DNA from: Hysterangium stoloniferum
Lineage: Eukaryota > Basidiomycota > Agaricomycetes > Hysterangiales > Hysterangiaceae
Direction of reading: 5' to 3'
NCBI GenBank assembly: GCA_015178975.1
Contig: WHVD01000029.1
Location: forward strand, 186,001-250,000
Length of the DNA stretch: 64,000 bases
In this document: positions 24,100-35,601 of the stretch, in pieces
Layout: every line of letters starts with the position of its first letter
Numbering within the stretch: the stretch's first letter is position 1
Notes under the pieces: generated by a model
What the model was told of the DNA's origin: nothing
Database searches by the model: none
Seen by the model: only the letters and a program-made list of their open reading frames with translations
Program-made: the position numbers and the translations under genes

Positions 24100-26190
24100 T
24101 ATTGATGATATTGATGATAATAAAGGCAGATATACCATACCCTGTTATATGCTATGATGAAAAACATTGGTTATCTGTAAAATGCAAGCTCCTGGAAGTT
24201 ACAAGCATACATTACAGATGTGATACATTCAGCGGGAAATTCCAGAAAATTGGCCAAAATCAGACACCAGACACCAGTTTACACCTGGACTATGGTTGTA
24301 CCGCCAGAATGTGTACTGCAGCTATTTGCGTTATCTCTAGAACACGTAGAATTTCTGTCAACTTGTGCATATCTTGGCGACTTATGCTTATGTTGAATAG
24401 CAAATCGCCGGCTTGCCTGGAGATCGCACACATAACGCAAATAGCTATAAAAGCATTTCCCGTCTCCTATATGTTTTATGAAGGTATTGTTTAGAAACAT
24501 GGAATGGGCGTTCTGCTGGTCTACTCAGCTTCAAGTGTTACACTCCCAGGCACTAGACACCCGGTCCGTGCACGCTCACCTCAAAGAGGTATATAAGGTG
24601 TGGGTGTAAGTCACTATATTTCTCCAGATTTACCCGTCGCGTGGTGCAAATCTCGACCTTCATACTTCTTGATGGTGTGGATGCCTTCATGTCCCCATTC
24701 ACAGGCTCTGAGACCTGGTCATAGCACGGCGACACATGGTTCTCTGTCAGTATTTGAGGCTTGTATGCGGCAAATGTTGTATGCAACGTCTCTATTTTCC
24801 TGGTTTGCTCTCCTCAGAGTGGCCAGGATTTTTTTTTGGACGTTCTGGGAGGCTAACCCTAACCCTAGCCCTTATGTAATACATGAAATCAATAACAATC
24901 TTTTCTCTGTTTTGTTGCTTGCAATTCCAAGTCAGGCAGACTACACCTTTCCCTGACCCTTCGACACAGCTTCCCTGTTAATTACTGAAAAAAGAACCAC
25001 AAAGGGGATACAAAAAACAATCACCTTCAAGGGCAACGTACACAACGCATTAAGCCAACACTCCTGAAATTCTTCTTTCATCCTTTATCCCCCACAACCA
25101 TTCGGTTATTGAGATTTCCCTTCTTCCACTCTCTAGGCGGCCACATCTCAACATGCTGATCTCCCTAGCAGAACCAAATTTGAATCAGCCTGTGAACAAC
25201 TATAATGGAGTATGATACTTTCATATACGCGAATTTTTTGTTGGGAGTCTTTCAGAACAGCATCGGCAATGCAGGAAAGATTGATATAGGAGACAAACTT
25301 GAACCTACTTGCCGTTTGTCAGTCTTGGCCTGGAGCCAAAAGGCATGAGCCAATCTGCATGTCTCTCTAGTTTCCCCATCCCTCCCTGCTCATTTTCAAA
25401 TCCTGGTTATTCATGTTCCAATTCCAGCCAAAGGTAAACTCCTCCACATCCTCGGCCCACAACTTTGCATCAATAGTTGCAATACTTACATGTCAACCAT
25501 CATTAAGCCAGCGTGCATAGTGATTCCTACAAGGTTCAGATGTTGTGTGTTCTACTTGGCACATTAAACATGAAACGTCTCCAAAATAGTCGTTTTCACT
25601 CTGTGCATCAAGGCTGTGCATCAAGGGTCACCTCGTCTCATCTAAATGCATAGAGTATGTCGAGACATGCATTGCAATAATTTGGTGCAACTGCACTACA
25701 CACTTTCAACTTCGGCGTTCTGCCTGTAGCAAAGTTATGTCTTGTTCCTCACACTATTAAACCACATGAATTTTACTGGATGCATAAACATTTCCGGTTT
25801 TCAAGTATGATACATACCAGATATGTAATTCTAATTAAATCCAATCAAATTCCAATAGATTCCAATTAAGCTCAAGTAAATTCCAGTGAATTCAGTTAAA
25901 CACCATTGTTAAACTGTTCTATTCCTGACCAATTTGTTACATCCTTTGTGGACTGTCATTCCATCCTCATTGATATTTTGAAATGATTTTAAATGATTTT
26001 GAATGTACAGCACCCAGTGTAATTACTACAAGCTTGGGACACTAAGAGTTGTTATTTTTCATCAGTATTCAGAGATACCATGGAACCCATTGCTCACCTT
26101 TTGGGGGCTCTTGGCCTCCCCCTCAGACTCCAACTCAACCTCTGCCACTTTGCACTAAAACCATGGTCAGTAAAGTCAATAAAACAAAGA
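24100..26190. other. Gene-poor DNA
   Basis: No gene recognised. There are two CCCTAA-like units near 24852, too short to call telomeric, and a degenerate AATTCCAATNAA array near 25840-25910. Confidence 0.35.
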
Positions 26191-26199
26191 AGAAAAGAA

Positions 26200-26400
26200 G
26201 TTGTGACTTACCTTTCCCGCAGCCCTCTCTGTGGCTGCTCAAGCCTTCTCTGTAGCAACCTGCACTGCCTCCTCTTCTTCCCTCTTCTTTTTCTCTTCTG
26301 CCTCCTTTTCAGCTACCAGTGCTGCCTGGTAATCCTGATCCAATGCTGCCTCCTCCTCCCTCACCCTCTTCTCCTCCTCTCACCACCGACACTGCTCAAG
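26200..26400 (-). pseudogene. Coiled-coil coding remnant, probably from a DNA transposon
   Basis: The minus strand reads EEEKRVREEEAALDQDYQAA and LVAEKEAEEKKKREEEEA, a highly charged helix, and after one stop reaches an AAAG|GTAAGT-type splice donor near 26210. Similar charged helices sit in transposon-borne genes of basidiomycetes, but the family is not certain. A fragment only. Confidence 0.35.
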
Positions 26401-26507
26401 AATTTTGTTGGGATTTATGAATGAGGACCCAAAAGTGCACAGAGTTGACTTGGAACTGTATCTGGTTACAAAATGCATGGTGAGTAATTTACACATAGAT
26501 ATGTATA

Positions 26508-28105
26508 CAGTAAGCAAGAAAAGGGTTGCAATGTTCAGTAAATTTCAACTCAAATGCTTATAACTCTAGAAATAAATTAGCTAAAATTAGGGAAAAATAT
26601 AAGTTAGAAAGCTCTGTTTCTGAACTTTAACATGATAACCAAGTTTGTTCAAAAATATTCACTCATTGTTGAGAGATTAAATATTTTATACAGGAGTATC
26701 ATTGCAACCCTTTTTTTGCTTTCATTCTGTAGATGAAAGGGCAGGTTGTACTGGTGTTTCTGATCCATTGTTAGGTTGTATTTGATTGTGTGATCATGTG
26801 ACATGTTCAAAACATTCAACATATGACAAACAGACCACAACAGTCTTGTTGATTCCAACATGCAGCCTCTTTCTACTTCTAAATGCAAACACATCCTCTC
26901 CTTCTTGGATTCTGGTCATTCTGCCCACCAGATCTCATCATCCACTGGTCTACACATTAGTATCATCTCTAGACTTTGCAGAAAACACCATCCTTCCCTG
27001 CAGAAGCCTACTGGTGAACATCCTTCCAAGCTTTGTGAGGCTGATAGTCACTATGCCCAGTATCTCATCACCTCAGGGAAGGCTGAAAATGCCTCTCAGA
27101 TCACCCAGATCCTTCAGAACACTATCAACCAGTCTCTCACATCCCAGACAACTTGGAACCACCTGAAGTTAGCTGGTATGAAAGCTGTGGTAAAGGCCAA
27201 GAAGCCCCTTCTTACCAAGAGGCATAGGAAGGAGAGGATGGATTTTGCTCTGGCTCATTTGGATTGGACTATAGAGGACTGGAAGACTGTTGTATGGTCT
27301 GATGAGACCAAAATAAATAGGCTGGGTCAGATGGGAAGAGGTGCTTGGAAGAAGTCTGAGTGATAGGCTTGTGAAGGAGACTGTAAAGTTTGGGGGTGGA
27401 TCTCTGATGATGTGGGGCTGCATGCTGTGGGAGGGAGTTGGGTATGCATGCAAGATTGATGGGAGGATGGGATGGAGAGTTATACACCAAGATTCTGCAA
27501 GATGAACTCCAGGAAAGCCTTGCCTTCTATGGCAAGAATCCCTCCACTATCATCTTCCAGCAGGATAATGATCCCAAGCACAAGTCCAAGAAAGCTACAA
27601 CTTGGTTTGAAGATCATGGATATAAGGTCCTTCCTTGGCCAGCACAGTCCCCTGACCTCAATCCTATTGAACATCTCTGGGATCATCTGAAAAAGAAGCT
27701 GGGAGAGCATGAGAGGGCCCCAGGAGGGATATTGGAGCTGTGGGAGAGGGTACAAGTAAAGTGGGATAAAATAATGCCAGAGGTGTGCCAGAATTTAATT
27801 GAAAGTATGCCTAGGAGGGTTGCAGCAGTGGTCAAGGCTAAAGGAGGTCATACCAGGTACTAGAATGCATAGCTTTATGTTTATAAAATGAAAGCAAAAA
27901 AAGGGTTGCAATGATACTCCTGTACAAAATATTTAATATCTCAACAATGAGTGGGTATTTTTGAACAAACTTGGTTATCATGTTAAAGTTCAGAAACAGG
28001 GCTTTCTAACTTATATTTTTCCCTAATTTTAGCTAATTTATTTCTAGAGTTATAAGCATTCGAGTTGAAATTTACTGAACATTGCAACCCTTTTTTTGCT
28101 TACTG
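26508..28105 (+). mobile_element. Tc1/mariner element with long inverted repeats
   Basis: A 1598-base element with TA on both sides (26506-26507 and 28106-28107). Inverted repeats of about 220 bases (to about 26730 and from about 27885) begin CAGTAAGCAA. Each long repeat itself starts and ends with a copy of GCAAAAAAAGGGTTGCAAT in opposite orientation, so four copies of this short motif sit in the element, two per end. The interior carries the transposase below. The two ends are still close in sequence, which points to a fairly young insertion. Confidence 0.9.
26860..27863 (+). pseudogene. Tc1-type (DD34E) transposase, frameshifted
   Basis: The N-terminal part has a helix-turn-helix (KCKHILSFLDSGHSAHQISS, IISRLCRKHH) and a second paired-like domain, then VVWSDETKI with the first catalytic Asp. 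The C-terminal part has FQQDNDPKH (second Asp) and LNPIEHLWD (Glu), with exactly 34 residues between the second Asp and the Glu. The frame is lost near 27350 (after AWKKS) and again near 27470 (after GRM). The middle segment (LSDRLVKETVKFGGGSLMMW) is clear in another frame. About 330 residues if whole, the usual Tc1 size. In this state no full enzyme is made. Confidence 0.88.
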
Positions 28106-28189
28106 TATATATCAGAAACTAATGTCTCACCATTGCCTCACCATGACACGTGTGTCACATCAAATGGATAACACTCACACATAACAATC

Positions 28190-28406
28190 CATAATATCCA
28201 ACAAATTTGGGCAGCAGTCAGAGGGGTGTGGTAATCAGCCTCCATGGATGGCCCCACCTTGGCGATTGGCTTTCGAGGTGTGAGTTTTGGACCCATGGTA
28301 GTACCCTATCTTCCAGATCACATGACTCTTTGACACATACATGTAGCCAATGAACCTTATCAAGTTCTAGAGCCTCTATGGGACTTCAGCCTTAAAGGGA
28401 GGGTAC
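28190..28406 (+). mobile_element. 3' internal end of an LTR element (fossil)
   Basis: Non-coding sequence leading to a purine-rich tract (AAAGGGAGGGTAC, to 28406) directly before a TGTTAG start, the arrangement of a polypurine tract before a 3' LTR. Old and partial, with no pol sequence. Confidence 0.4.
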
Positions 28407-28685
28407 TGTTAGGACTGGAAAACCCACCAGGCTCTGGACCCATCCTATATGCACCTGACTCTCTATACCTACATACATATCAGTTTACAGACTGGAAAAC
28501 CCACTGGCCTCTGGACCTCACACTATATGTGCCCAACTCACCATCTGGTACATTCTGAAGTATGTATACATAAGATAAAACTAAATAAAGTAATATTTGA
28601 CATGTGTGTATCATATGACAAAATAAACTAAACTAAACTAAACACAAATTTAAACAGAGATCAAAAAATATTCAGAGCCCTGACA
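28407..28685 (+). repeat. Probable LTR (TGTTAG...CTGACA)
   Basis: About 279 bases from TGTTAGGACTGG to CCCTGACA, following a polypurine-like tract. An internal GACTGGAAAACCCAC block is repeated (28413 and 28491). The partner LTR is not in the window. Confidence 0.4.
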
Positions 28686-28847
28686 CTAGGCCTCCCAAGT
28701 AACACTAGTACTGAACCTTTTAATTGAGTTTGAATGATGTTAAAATGAGACAAGTCAGAAGTTGAGTTGGATATTGAGTTTGAGAAGTGTTGAAAGAAAG
28801 TCGAGTCAAAGTGACAAAGTCAAGTCAAAACTGATCTTGTATGTTCA

Positions 28848-28904
28848 TAACAGAGAAGCATGAACTGCCCTAGGGAGGTGGGTGTTTTATCACCATTTCC
28901 AACA
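28848..28904 (-). repeat. LTR-like dispersed repeat, copy D (5' end only)
   Basis: The reverse complement begins TGTTGGAAATGGTGATAAAA and matches copy A (1142) for about 55 bases. The rest is missing. Confidence 0.5.
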
Positions 28905-29525
28905 AATGTATCGGCTATGGTTGGTTGATGAGGAAAGGGTGAATATATTATAAGAAGACTTGAGCAGATCCACATTGGTCATGGGGGGGCACGGTGATCG
29001 GGTGGTTCTGTATTGACCTATACTTCGAGTCTCTCTCTATCGGTTGTGGGTCTCCTTTTTAGCTTTGACCGGGCGTCCTTGTGTGGTTGAGGATATGGCT
29101 TCAGTGTAGGAAACTTCGACCAAGGGTACTATTATTACCCAATTACTTTGTGGCAAGGCATGTAAACGGATGTATGACGGCAGGTTCATTCGTATATACT
29201 GATGCAGCCCCAAGTCCCCCACCATTTCCCAATATTAAGTTCGGCAATTGCAGAAACGGAGTGCTGTGAAGCTGTGAAAGACGCTGAGAAGCAATTACAT
29301 GCTTACTTGAGCCGTCGGAGCATATTAACTTGAATGAAAAATAGCATTGACTATTACTATATGATAGCCTGTAACAATTACATCCCAAATCAGAACAAGC
29401 CAAATCCGTCAAGGATTGCCTTTTTACATCGAGTCGTAGGACTACAAATTTCACCAAAAATGTGTAACAAACCCCCAATATAAGGACAAGGAGAAGTACA
29501 TGAAATAAAAGGAGGGAATAATGCC

Positions 29526-31006
29526 TTATACTGGGAACGATTTAGAGCGGACAGTCTTTATCCAAGCAGCGTTAGCTTGCGGATACTGAGAGAGGTACCG
29601 TCAATTTCATTACGGAAACCGTTAAAAGTGACGAGCTAACCTGCCAGAACATGGCGCCGCCATTCCAGCCCTTTGCTTTGGCTTGTTTCAAACAGCCAGC
29701 AAGTGTCGCAGGTGCCATATATCCGTTGGATGCGTCACCGGAGCTTCCTGGCTTTCCAATTACCAATTTATTGAGGGGCACACCGTTTGCGGCAATTTGG
29801 AAGACGGAGGTTTCAGGCCATGTACTTGAGGATTTGGTGAGCAAACCTGAGCATGTTGTATACTCGTCCTCTGACAACTTGGCATTAGTATCAGCGTTGA
29901 GAAGGGAGAAGATGAGATTGACTTACGGTTGTAATACTGTACGGTAGTGAAGTTATTTAAAGCGATCAAAGAGATTAGTGAGACCGATATCAAATTGACT
30001 TGCCTGAAGGTTATACTGTGAACATACAATTGTTAGTTTCGCCGTGCAACGGCGAAATAAAACAACACGAGCTCACCCAATCAATCAAATTCCCAACCTT
30101 CTGGTGTACTTTCAAGTAGCCGCCTCCTCCGTACCTGCCGGGGGCGAACCAGGGGGCAACGGCTGACATATATACATGTTAGAAGTCTTCGTGGAAAGTA
30201 TATAAAGAACAGTAGTTACGAGCATGGGAAAGAATGTATTGCCCTTTGGGCAATTTAGTGCGCAACTGCTTCGTGAAATTAATAATCCAGGTTTCGGCCC
30301 TACCGTCTCCAGCGTTCATGGCATCGAAGTCCTACAAATAAGGAACAAAGTTAGACTTTCCTAATTCGAACAAGGAACCAAACCCACCTCATAATCCACA
30401 TCAATACCATCCAGATCGTAGTCCTTCACGAACTTTGCCATCTTGTTGGCGGTCGAGATCGCGTTGGCTCCATTGGTGGTCGGAGCATCTGTACCGCCAA
30501 ATACGCTGACAATGAGCTTGATACCTGCTGCCGCGTACTTAGCCTTGATGGACTTCCGCTCTGATTCTGACAACGATGCCCACTCTTGGGCTTTGTCGTA
30601 TGTCCCAGAAGTCAGAATAAAGGCAAGTGCACTAAAAAGGCACGTCAGCGAAACCGAAAACACAACACATTGCTAGGACGGACACGACATTAAAACCCTG
30701 GCAGAAAGGATCAGCATCCATGAAATCCAAAACATAGAACCAAATATGACATACTTTAACCTTGGAGACAGGTGGAGGTCCAGTGAGGCCGCTGATCCAA
30801 CTATCAGTATATACAACGAAATGCGGGGCGGATGGAGTGGTGCGAGCGATTAATTCATGTTCCTGAGGCACTGTGGTATTGGATATATCTGATGCCGTGG
30901 TTTCCTGACCAGGAATAAAAGGAATGGAAGGGAGTGCTAGTACGCTGCTCAGGCTAGAAACAACAGCACATAGCGTAGCTAGCCGAGAAAAAGAGAGTGA
31001 TACCAT
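29526..31006 (-). CDS. Secreted GH18 chitinase-like protein 3
   Basis: The intact frame runs from the ATG at 31004-31006 (signal peptide MVSLSFSRLATLCAVVSSLS) to VRSKSFPV. Nine exons include a 14-base exon (30684-30697, GFNVV), a 12-base exon (30004-30015, YNLQ) and a 10-base exon (29927-29936). The intron after YNLQ starts with GC (GCAAGT) instead of GT. The active-site motif DGIDVDYE is complete. APHFVVYTDSWISGLTGPP, VAPWFAPGRYGGGG, QDEYTTCSGLL and MFWQYPQAN fit the barrel. Function as in chitinase 1. It is separated from chitinases 1 and 2 by 13 kb of transposons, so the family was probably one cluster that later expanded by insertion. Confidence 0.9.
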
Positions 31007-32897
31007 TATGTGACTGGTAAAAATGGAAGATCAATCAAATCGACAGTCCTCTTTCCGGTCCTCTTAAATAGTTGTTGGATTACTGTGCTTAAGACGGAGA
31101 GCACCTACATTTCTACACGTATGATCAGGATTTTTTTTTTTCAGGGCGCTGCTGTTTTGCCAAGTTCTAGACTACATGCATAGGAAAATGGACAGGTGAG
31201 CAAAGGTGCGCATGACATCGATCGTGTCAAGGGATAAAGACACCAATAAACCGAGACATCGAGAAGACAAGCACGGAGTTGTGCCTGCCTTGCGTATGTG
31301 ACTGATTCACAAACCGAAACCGCCATGGCCTCCTGAAAGAAAAAATCAGGGAAAACTCCCAATCTGTGTCTCCATGACAGTGAAAGAGCATTTCTGACTT
31401 GAGAAAGGCATCCGTTCTGCACGACTTCAGCAGCAGCAACAGCGGTATTACTACGAAACACATTTTGTCAATTTTAAATTTTATCAATAGATATATATTA
31501 TAGGGTAGATACGGGTATCTGAATTTCGTGGATGGCAGTCAGATGAGGTCATTTTAGTGTTTGCCGCCGGTTTCCAAGTTATAAGACATTCCTAGAATCT
31601 TCTTCCCCAAAGACTTCTACGTCGAGTCATTTGGGAATGTGTAAAGTTCGGCGTGTCTTGAAAGTTGTCACCAGCGTTGTAATGAACCTAAATTAATCGC
31701 TTGAAATTTTTAAATTCTTTCAGAAGAAATAATCCGATTTCCTGGATATAGCTTCTTCGGGAACGATGCGTGGGAATGGTTGAAAACTTTGGCTCCGCGA
31801 AAATGCAGTTCGATTGCCTTTTTTTTTTTTCCCTTCCGCTTTTCCGCCCTTTCCCGTACTATCTTTTTGCTTCTTTTTATTATTATCCGAAACGGTAAAA
31901 CTTTGAATGATCAATATTATCTAACTTTTGAACCCCTCGCTCACATTTGCTAACAATTAGGAACTCGCTTTAAGTCGGAATGACAACTCAATCGTAAAAT
32001 AGCTCTCCACCCACTGCACGAAAGATGTCTTACGCGGGCTAATTTAATATAATACAGTGAATCAGATCATGCGAGACTCGAACTTTTTGATAAACGGTCC
32101 ACTGCTGGATTGGTCGTTCATAACCTGTGATGTAGTACCTAAGTGCCTTCTACGTAATCTGCTCTTTGTATTCTGAAAATATCACTGGCAGAGCTTGCTA
32201 AAGCCATATCAATCATATCAATCGTCCGGAAGTTGGGCAGCATGAATGCTACGATGTTTTCAAAAAAAATCATCAGCAAGGATGCATCAAAACATTATGT
32301 GTGGCGAAGTTGAGTATGGAATATATTATAGACAAACACTGACATCTCATCCCAAGGCAAATGCGACCCATAGTACAGTAAATGAAACCAAGACAGTAAT
32401 GCTTTAACTCTTTATGTATGCCACTCAATTGAGGTTGAAATACCACATGCAGAGATGGGATTGAACTGGAACATGTACTGGATTCTTCATGGAGTGTAGA
32501 AACAACGCTGTCTCATTCAGTAAGGCACACAACCACTTTGCACGCTATTTCGTAGACTGCAAGTTCATCGCGGATTCGCAGGCAAGGAGCCAGTAATAAT
32601 ATAATCACTACACTTCATGGGCGGACACCAACATCCCACATTATGTACAACAACAGCTTTAAGTCCTGCCATTTTTAAGTTGAAAGGTACCTAGAAAATA
32701 AATTAAACCACACACTGAGTCGACCACCTTTATTAGAGCATTATCTCTGTGGGAATTCCGAAGTTATATCTACTTTTGAACTGTGATCGTGTCTCTCAGG
32801 GCGTGTTCACAACCTGCCACTGCAGTTTATAAATCAAGACAATCCCGGGCTTACCAATGCAATGGTCAGATTAACCGTGATCACTGTGAAAAGGGAA
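31007..32897. other. Promoter side of chitinase 3 and gene-poor DNA
   Basis: The first ~320 bases resemble the promoter side of chitinase 2. The rest holds homopolymer runs and no recognisable gene. The lysine-rich frame at 31720-31914 is a low-complexity by-product. Confidence 0.4.
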
Positions 32898-32936
32898 CTG
32901 ACTGTTAGTTTGAGTAATGCTAGCAGTGCTTCCCAG

Positions 32937-33008
32937 GGTCAGGTGGTGTAATGGTTAACACCCCTGCTATATATGCAGAAGCCCTGGGTTCAATCCCCAG
33001 TCTGGCCA
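32937..33008 (+). ncRNA. tRNA-like cloverleaf inside the 5' LTR
   Basis: The 72 bases fold by eye into a cloverleaf: 7-bp acceptor stem (GGTCAGG with TCTGGCC, two G-U pairs), D arm GTGT/ACAC, anticodon arm CCTGC/GCAGA with one mismatch and loop TATATAT, T arm CTGGG/CCCAG around TTCAATC, then discriminator A. The Pol III A box (TGGTGTAATGG) and B box (GGTTCAATCCC) are near consensus, and a TTTT terminator follows at 33023-33026. Position 33 is A instead of the near-universal U, so it may not decode. Confidence 0.8.
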
Positions 33009-33219
33009 TTCATTATCTACACTTTTAACAGGTTATGGGCCCCGCTGTGTGCTATAGGGCATGGTTCCTGTGTGTAGAGTGAACAGCTATATTTGTGTGT
33101 GGTATAGTGGACAAGTCTGGACAAAAGAGCCAGAGAGGACCTATATCTGCTTATAGTATAGTTGAGTGCTAGCATTAAGGGAGTGTGTTAGTTTGAGTAA
33201 TGCTAGCAGTGCTTCCCAG

Positions 33220-33291
33220 GGTCAGGTGGTGTAATGGTTAACACCCCTGCTATATATGCAGAAGCCCTGGGTTCAATCCCCAGTCTGGCCA
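33220..33291 (+). ncRNA. tRNA-like cloverleaf inside the 3' LTR
   Basis: Identical to the unit at 32937-33008, with the same A and B boxes and TTTT at 33306-33309. Its position in the 3' LTR means a Pol III transcript would start near the end of the element. Confidence 0.8.
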
Positions 33292-33349
33292 TTCATTATC
33301 TACACTTTTAACACTGACTGGAGATTTGGGGCTAACTCGGGGGTGTGGT

Positions 33350-33593
33350 GAATTATATTAAAAATAGTATGAGTTGACTTATTGTAATAAAAGTGCTTGT
33401 GTGTCAATCAATGTGTCAGTTAGTGAATCACCTTCTGACATGATAGGTTTGGTGCTAGTTTAGGTGTACACTGGTTCTGTCATGCATTAGCCTCAGAATG
33501 CATGGTCCACAATTAGCATCTTCATATGAAAAAGTGAAGAAATGGGTGAACCGCCCAAAGGAAAAAGGGTGTTTTCATCACCAATTCCAACAA
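33350..33593 (-). repeat. LTR-like dispersed repeat, copy E
   Basis: The reverse complement runs TGTTGGAATTGGTGATG to TCATACTATTTTTAATA and is the closest relative of copy C (20024-20297). It starts 32 bases after the miniature LTR element's target duplication. Confidence 0.55.
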
Positions 33594-33599
33594 ATTATA

Positions 33600-34720
33600 C
33601 ACCTGTTGACTGTGGTGGGCTCAATGCAACATTGGTTGATTGACTGGAGATACCCGGAAGATGAAATGCATTCTTCCTGAAAAAAATAATAGAGATTGTC
33701 GAGTGGTCGCCACATAAATACCTGCATCCAATGCTGCCTGACATTGACTGTGCCACAAAGCCGATTCCGATCACTACTTTCTAACATTTGTCTTCAAAAT
33801 TATTTTGACTGTCATTTCTGCAAACATAAATTGTTGCGGGATAAACTCAGTGCGATTAAAGCATCCTTTGAGTCGTGGATACAACCCTACGTCCAACAGT
33901 CTAATACCTCACATCTTGCTGAATTGAGCATAGCAGATCGAATGGATAGAATTTATGTCATTCTCATATCCTGATTTTTGGGATTTTCTGCCAGTAGATG
34001 CATGGAGGTCAAATTCAGGGTTTTAGTAAACTTTCTTCACGAGATTTTTTGATATAAAGCATAGAGTACCATTTGTGAGAGCAAAAAGTGTAATGGTTGA
34101 GATGGGTACTTATTATTTTTAATACACTCACATCCATAGGATCCTAAATTATAGTAGTATGAGCAATGCACACATACTGGAAATATGTGGCTGAGATTTA
34201 TGGAATCCATGTAGATCCCACATGACATCCATGGTGGTCAAAAGTGGTTTATACCCTATAGGCTCATTCTGAATTCAGTTGGGCATATAATCCAGTGATG
34301 AGTTTCATCAATTCCAGTTGAATTCTTTTTTTTTACAGGAAACTCTGGGTTGATGTGACTCCCAATCACACCTGTTGTGTCTTCCTTCCTACCACCACCA
34401 TCATCATGTCCAGGTTGCATCCAGGGCTCTGAAAAAAAAAACCCCACTTCTTTACTCACCTTCTACTACTAGCAGCAGATTGTCTGATTGAGAATCAAAG
34501 TGATTTATTGCTGTAGATCTCTATATAACTTTGGAGTAATATATGTTTTCTTAGAGCTTTGTGGATTAATCTGTAGTGAGAAACTGGTCACTTCAAATGA
34601 AGATACATATCCAAATAAGTTTCCCTGTAGTTCAGGTGGGCAAATATATGTGGATGGGATGGTGAGACTGATGACTGTTGGCATGGGGAGGGCTGCCCAC
34701 CCAGTTCTGGTACTCCTCTT
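33600..34720. other. Unassigned DNA
   Basis: No gene recognised. Open frames of 60-96 codons lack family features. Confidence 0.3.
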
Positions 34721-34723
34721 TAA

Positions 34724-35533
34724 TGTCAAGCTTGCATACATGGAGGGTTTCCAGAGAAACCTGCAGGAAAGCTGGTAGGAATTGGCTTCAGCTTATAGGC
34801 TGCACCCTTGCAAGATCATCTTGTCCAATTTCAAACAGGTGGACAGGAATCCTGGGGAGTCTGGGTGGGGGTTCATGGGTTGAGAGGTCGGGGAGTCGAG
34901 ATAGATAGGTGAGAGGTCGAGTGATAGATGGGTTGGAGCCCATGGGCTCCAACAAGTAAGAGCAGTGTGTTTCAAAGAGAAGATTAGAGTGGAAAATATA
35001 CTAAGATTACTGGGGAGAATCTAAGCTGATTTTTTGACTGGATTGTATGTACAACGTCTGCCAGACTATATAGACTGTGGAATGAATAACATACCAAATC
35101 CAGTAATGATGAAAACTAAACTAGTAAACATAAAATGAGATAAATAAACACCAAACTTGGTGTTAGGAACAGAATGGAGCAAAGTGGAGTCCAAATCGTG
35201 ACAAGTCATAAAACCATAATGGGAATGGGGCGGGAGTGGAGTCCAAATCATGACAGGTCATTTGACTATAATGGGAATGGGGCTCAGCTAGAGGGCTGAT
35301 GGGTTTTCCGAGTGGGGTCCGGTGACTGATGTGTGGGACAGGGTTGGAGATAGACAGGGTTGGAGTCCAGCAGGTATTCCAGTGACTGATACATGAAGTA
35401 ACGAGGGTCAAGCATGGACAGGTCTGATGTACAGAGTCCGGCAGGAATTCTGGTAAACTGATAATTGGTGCATGTAGGGTGTGGGTGCATATATGTTAGT
35501 GCCCAAAGTCCAGCAGGATTTCTGGTCATAACA
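34724..35533 (+). repeat. LTR, forward copy of an inverted LTR pair
   Basis: 810 bases from TGTCAAGC to GTCATAACA. It matches the reverse complement of 35602-36409 over its whole length. It carries the GGCTTCAGCTTATAGGCTGC motif shared by several LTRs of the region and a palindromic GGAGCCCATGGGCTCC. No coding region is attached. Confidence 0.75.
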
Positions 35534-35601
35534 TTTAATATCAGTTCATATTGCTTCATTTTACAACCTTTTTAACATTTATCAATACCATCTGGACTCC
35601 C

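Larger units (their letters stand above)
32903..33313 (+). mobile_element. Miniature LTR retroelement (TRIM-like) with tRNA-like LTRs
   Basis: Two 128-base direct repeats (32903-33030 and 33186-33313), which I read as identical, begin TGTTAG and end TAACA. The whole is flanked by an exact 5-base duplication CTGAC (32898-32902 and 33314-33318). The internal 155 bases start with GGTTATGGGCCCCGC in the primer-binding-site position and end with a purine-rich AAGGGAGTG before the 3' LTR. There is no coding capacity, so it would need proteins from another element. It looks whole and very recent. Each LTR contains a complete tRNA-like unit, described separately. Confidence 0.88.

Noticed and set aside
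24850-24866. Interstitial telomeric repeat
   Set aside because: Only two CCCTAA units, which can occur by chance.
33350-33593. Treating this repeat as part of the miniature LTR element
   Set aside because: It lies outside the CTGAC target duplication and has copies elsewhere without that element.
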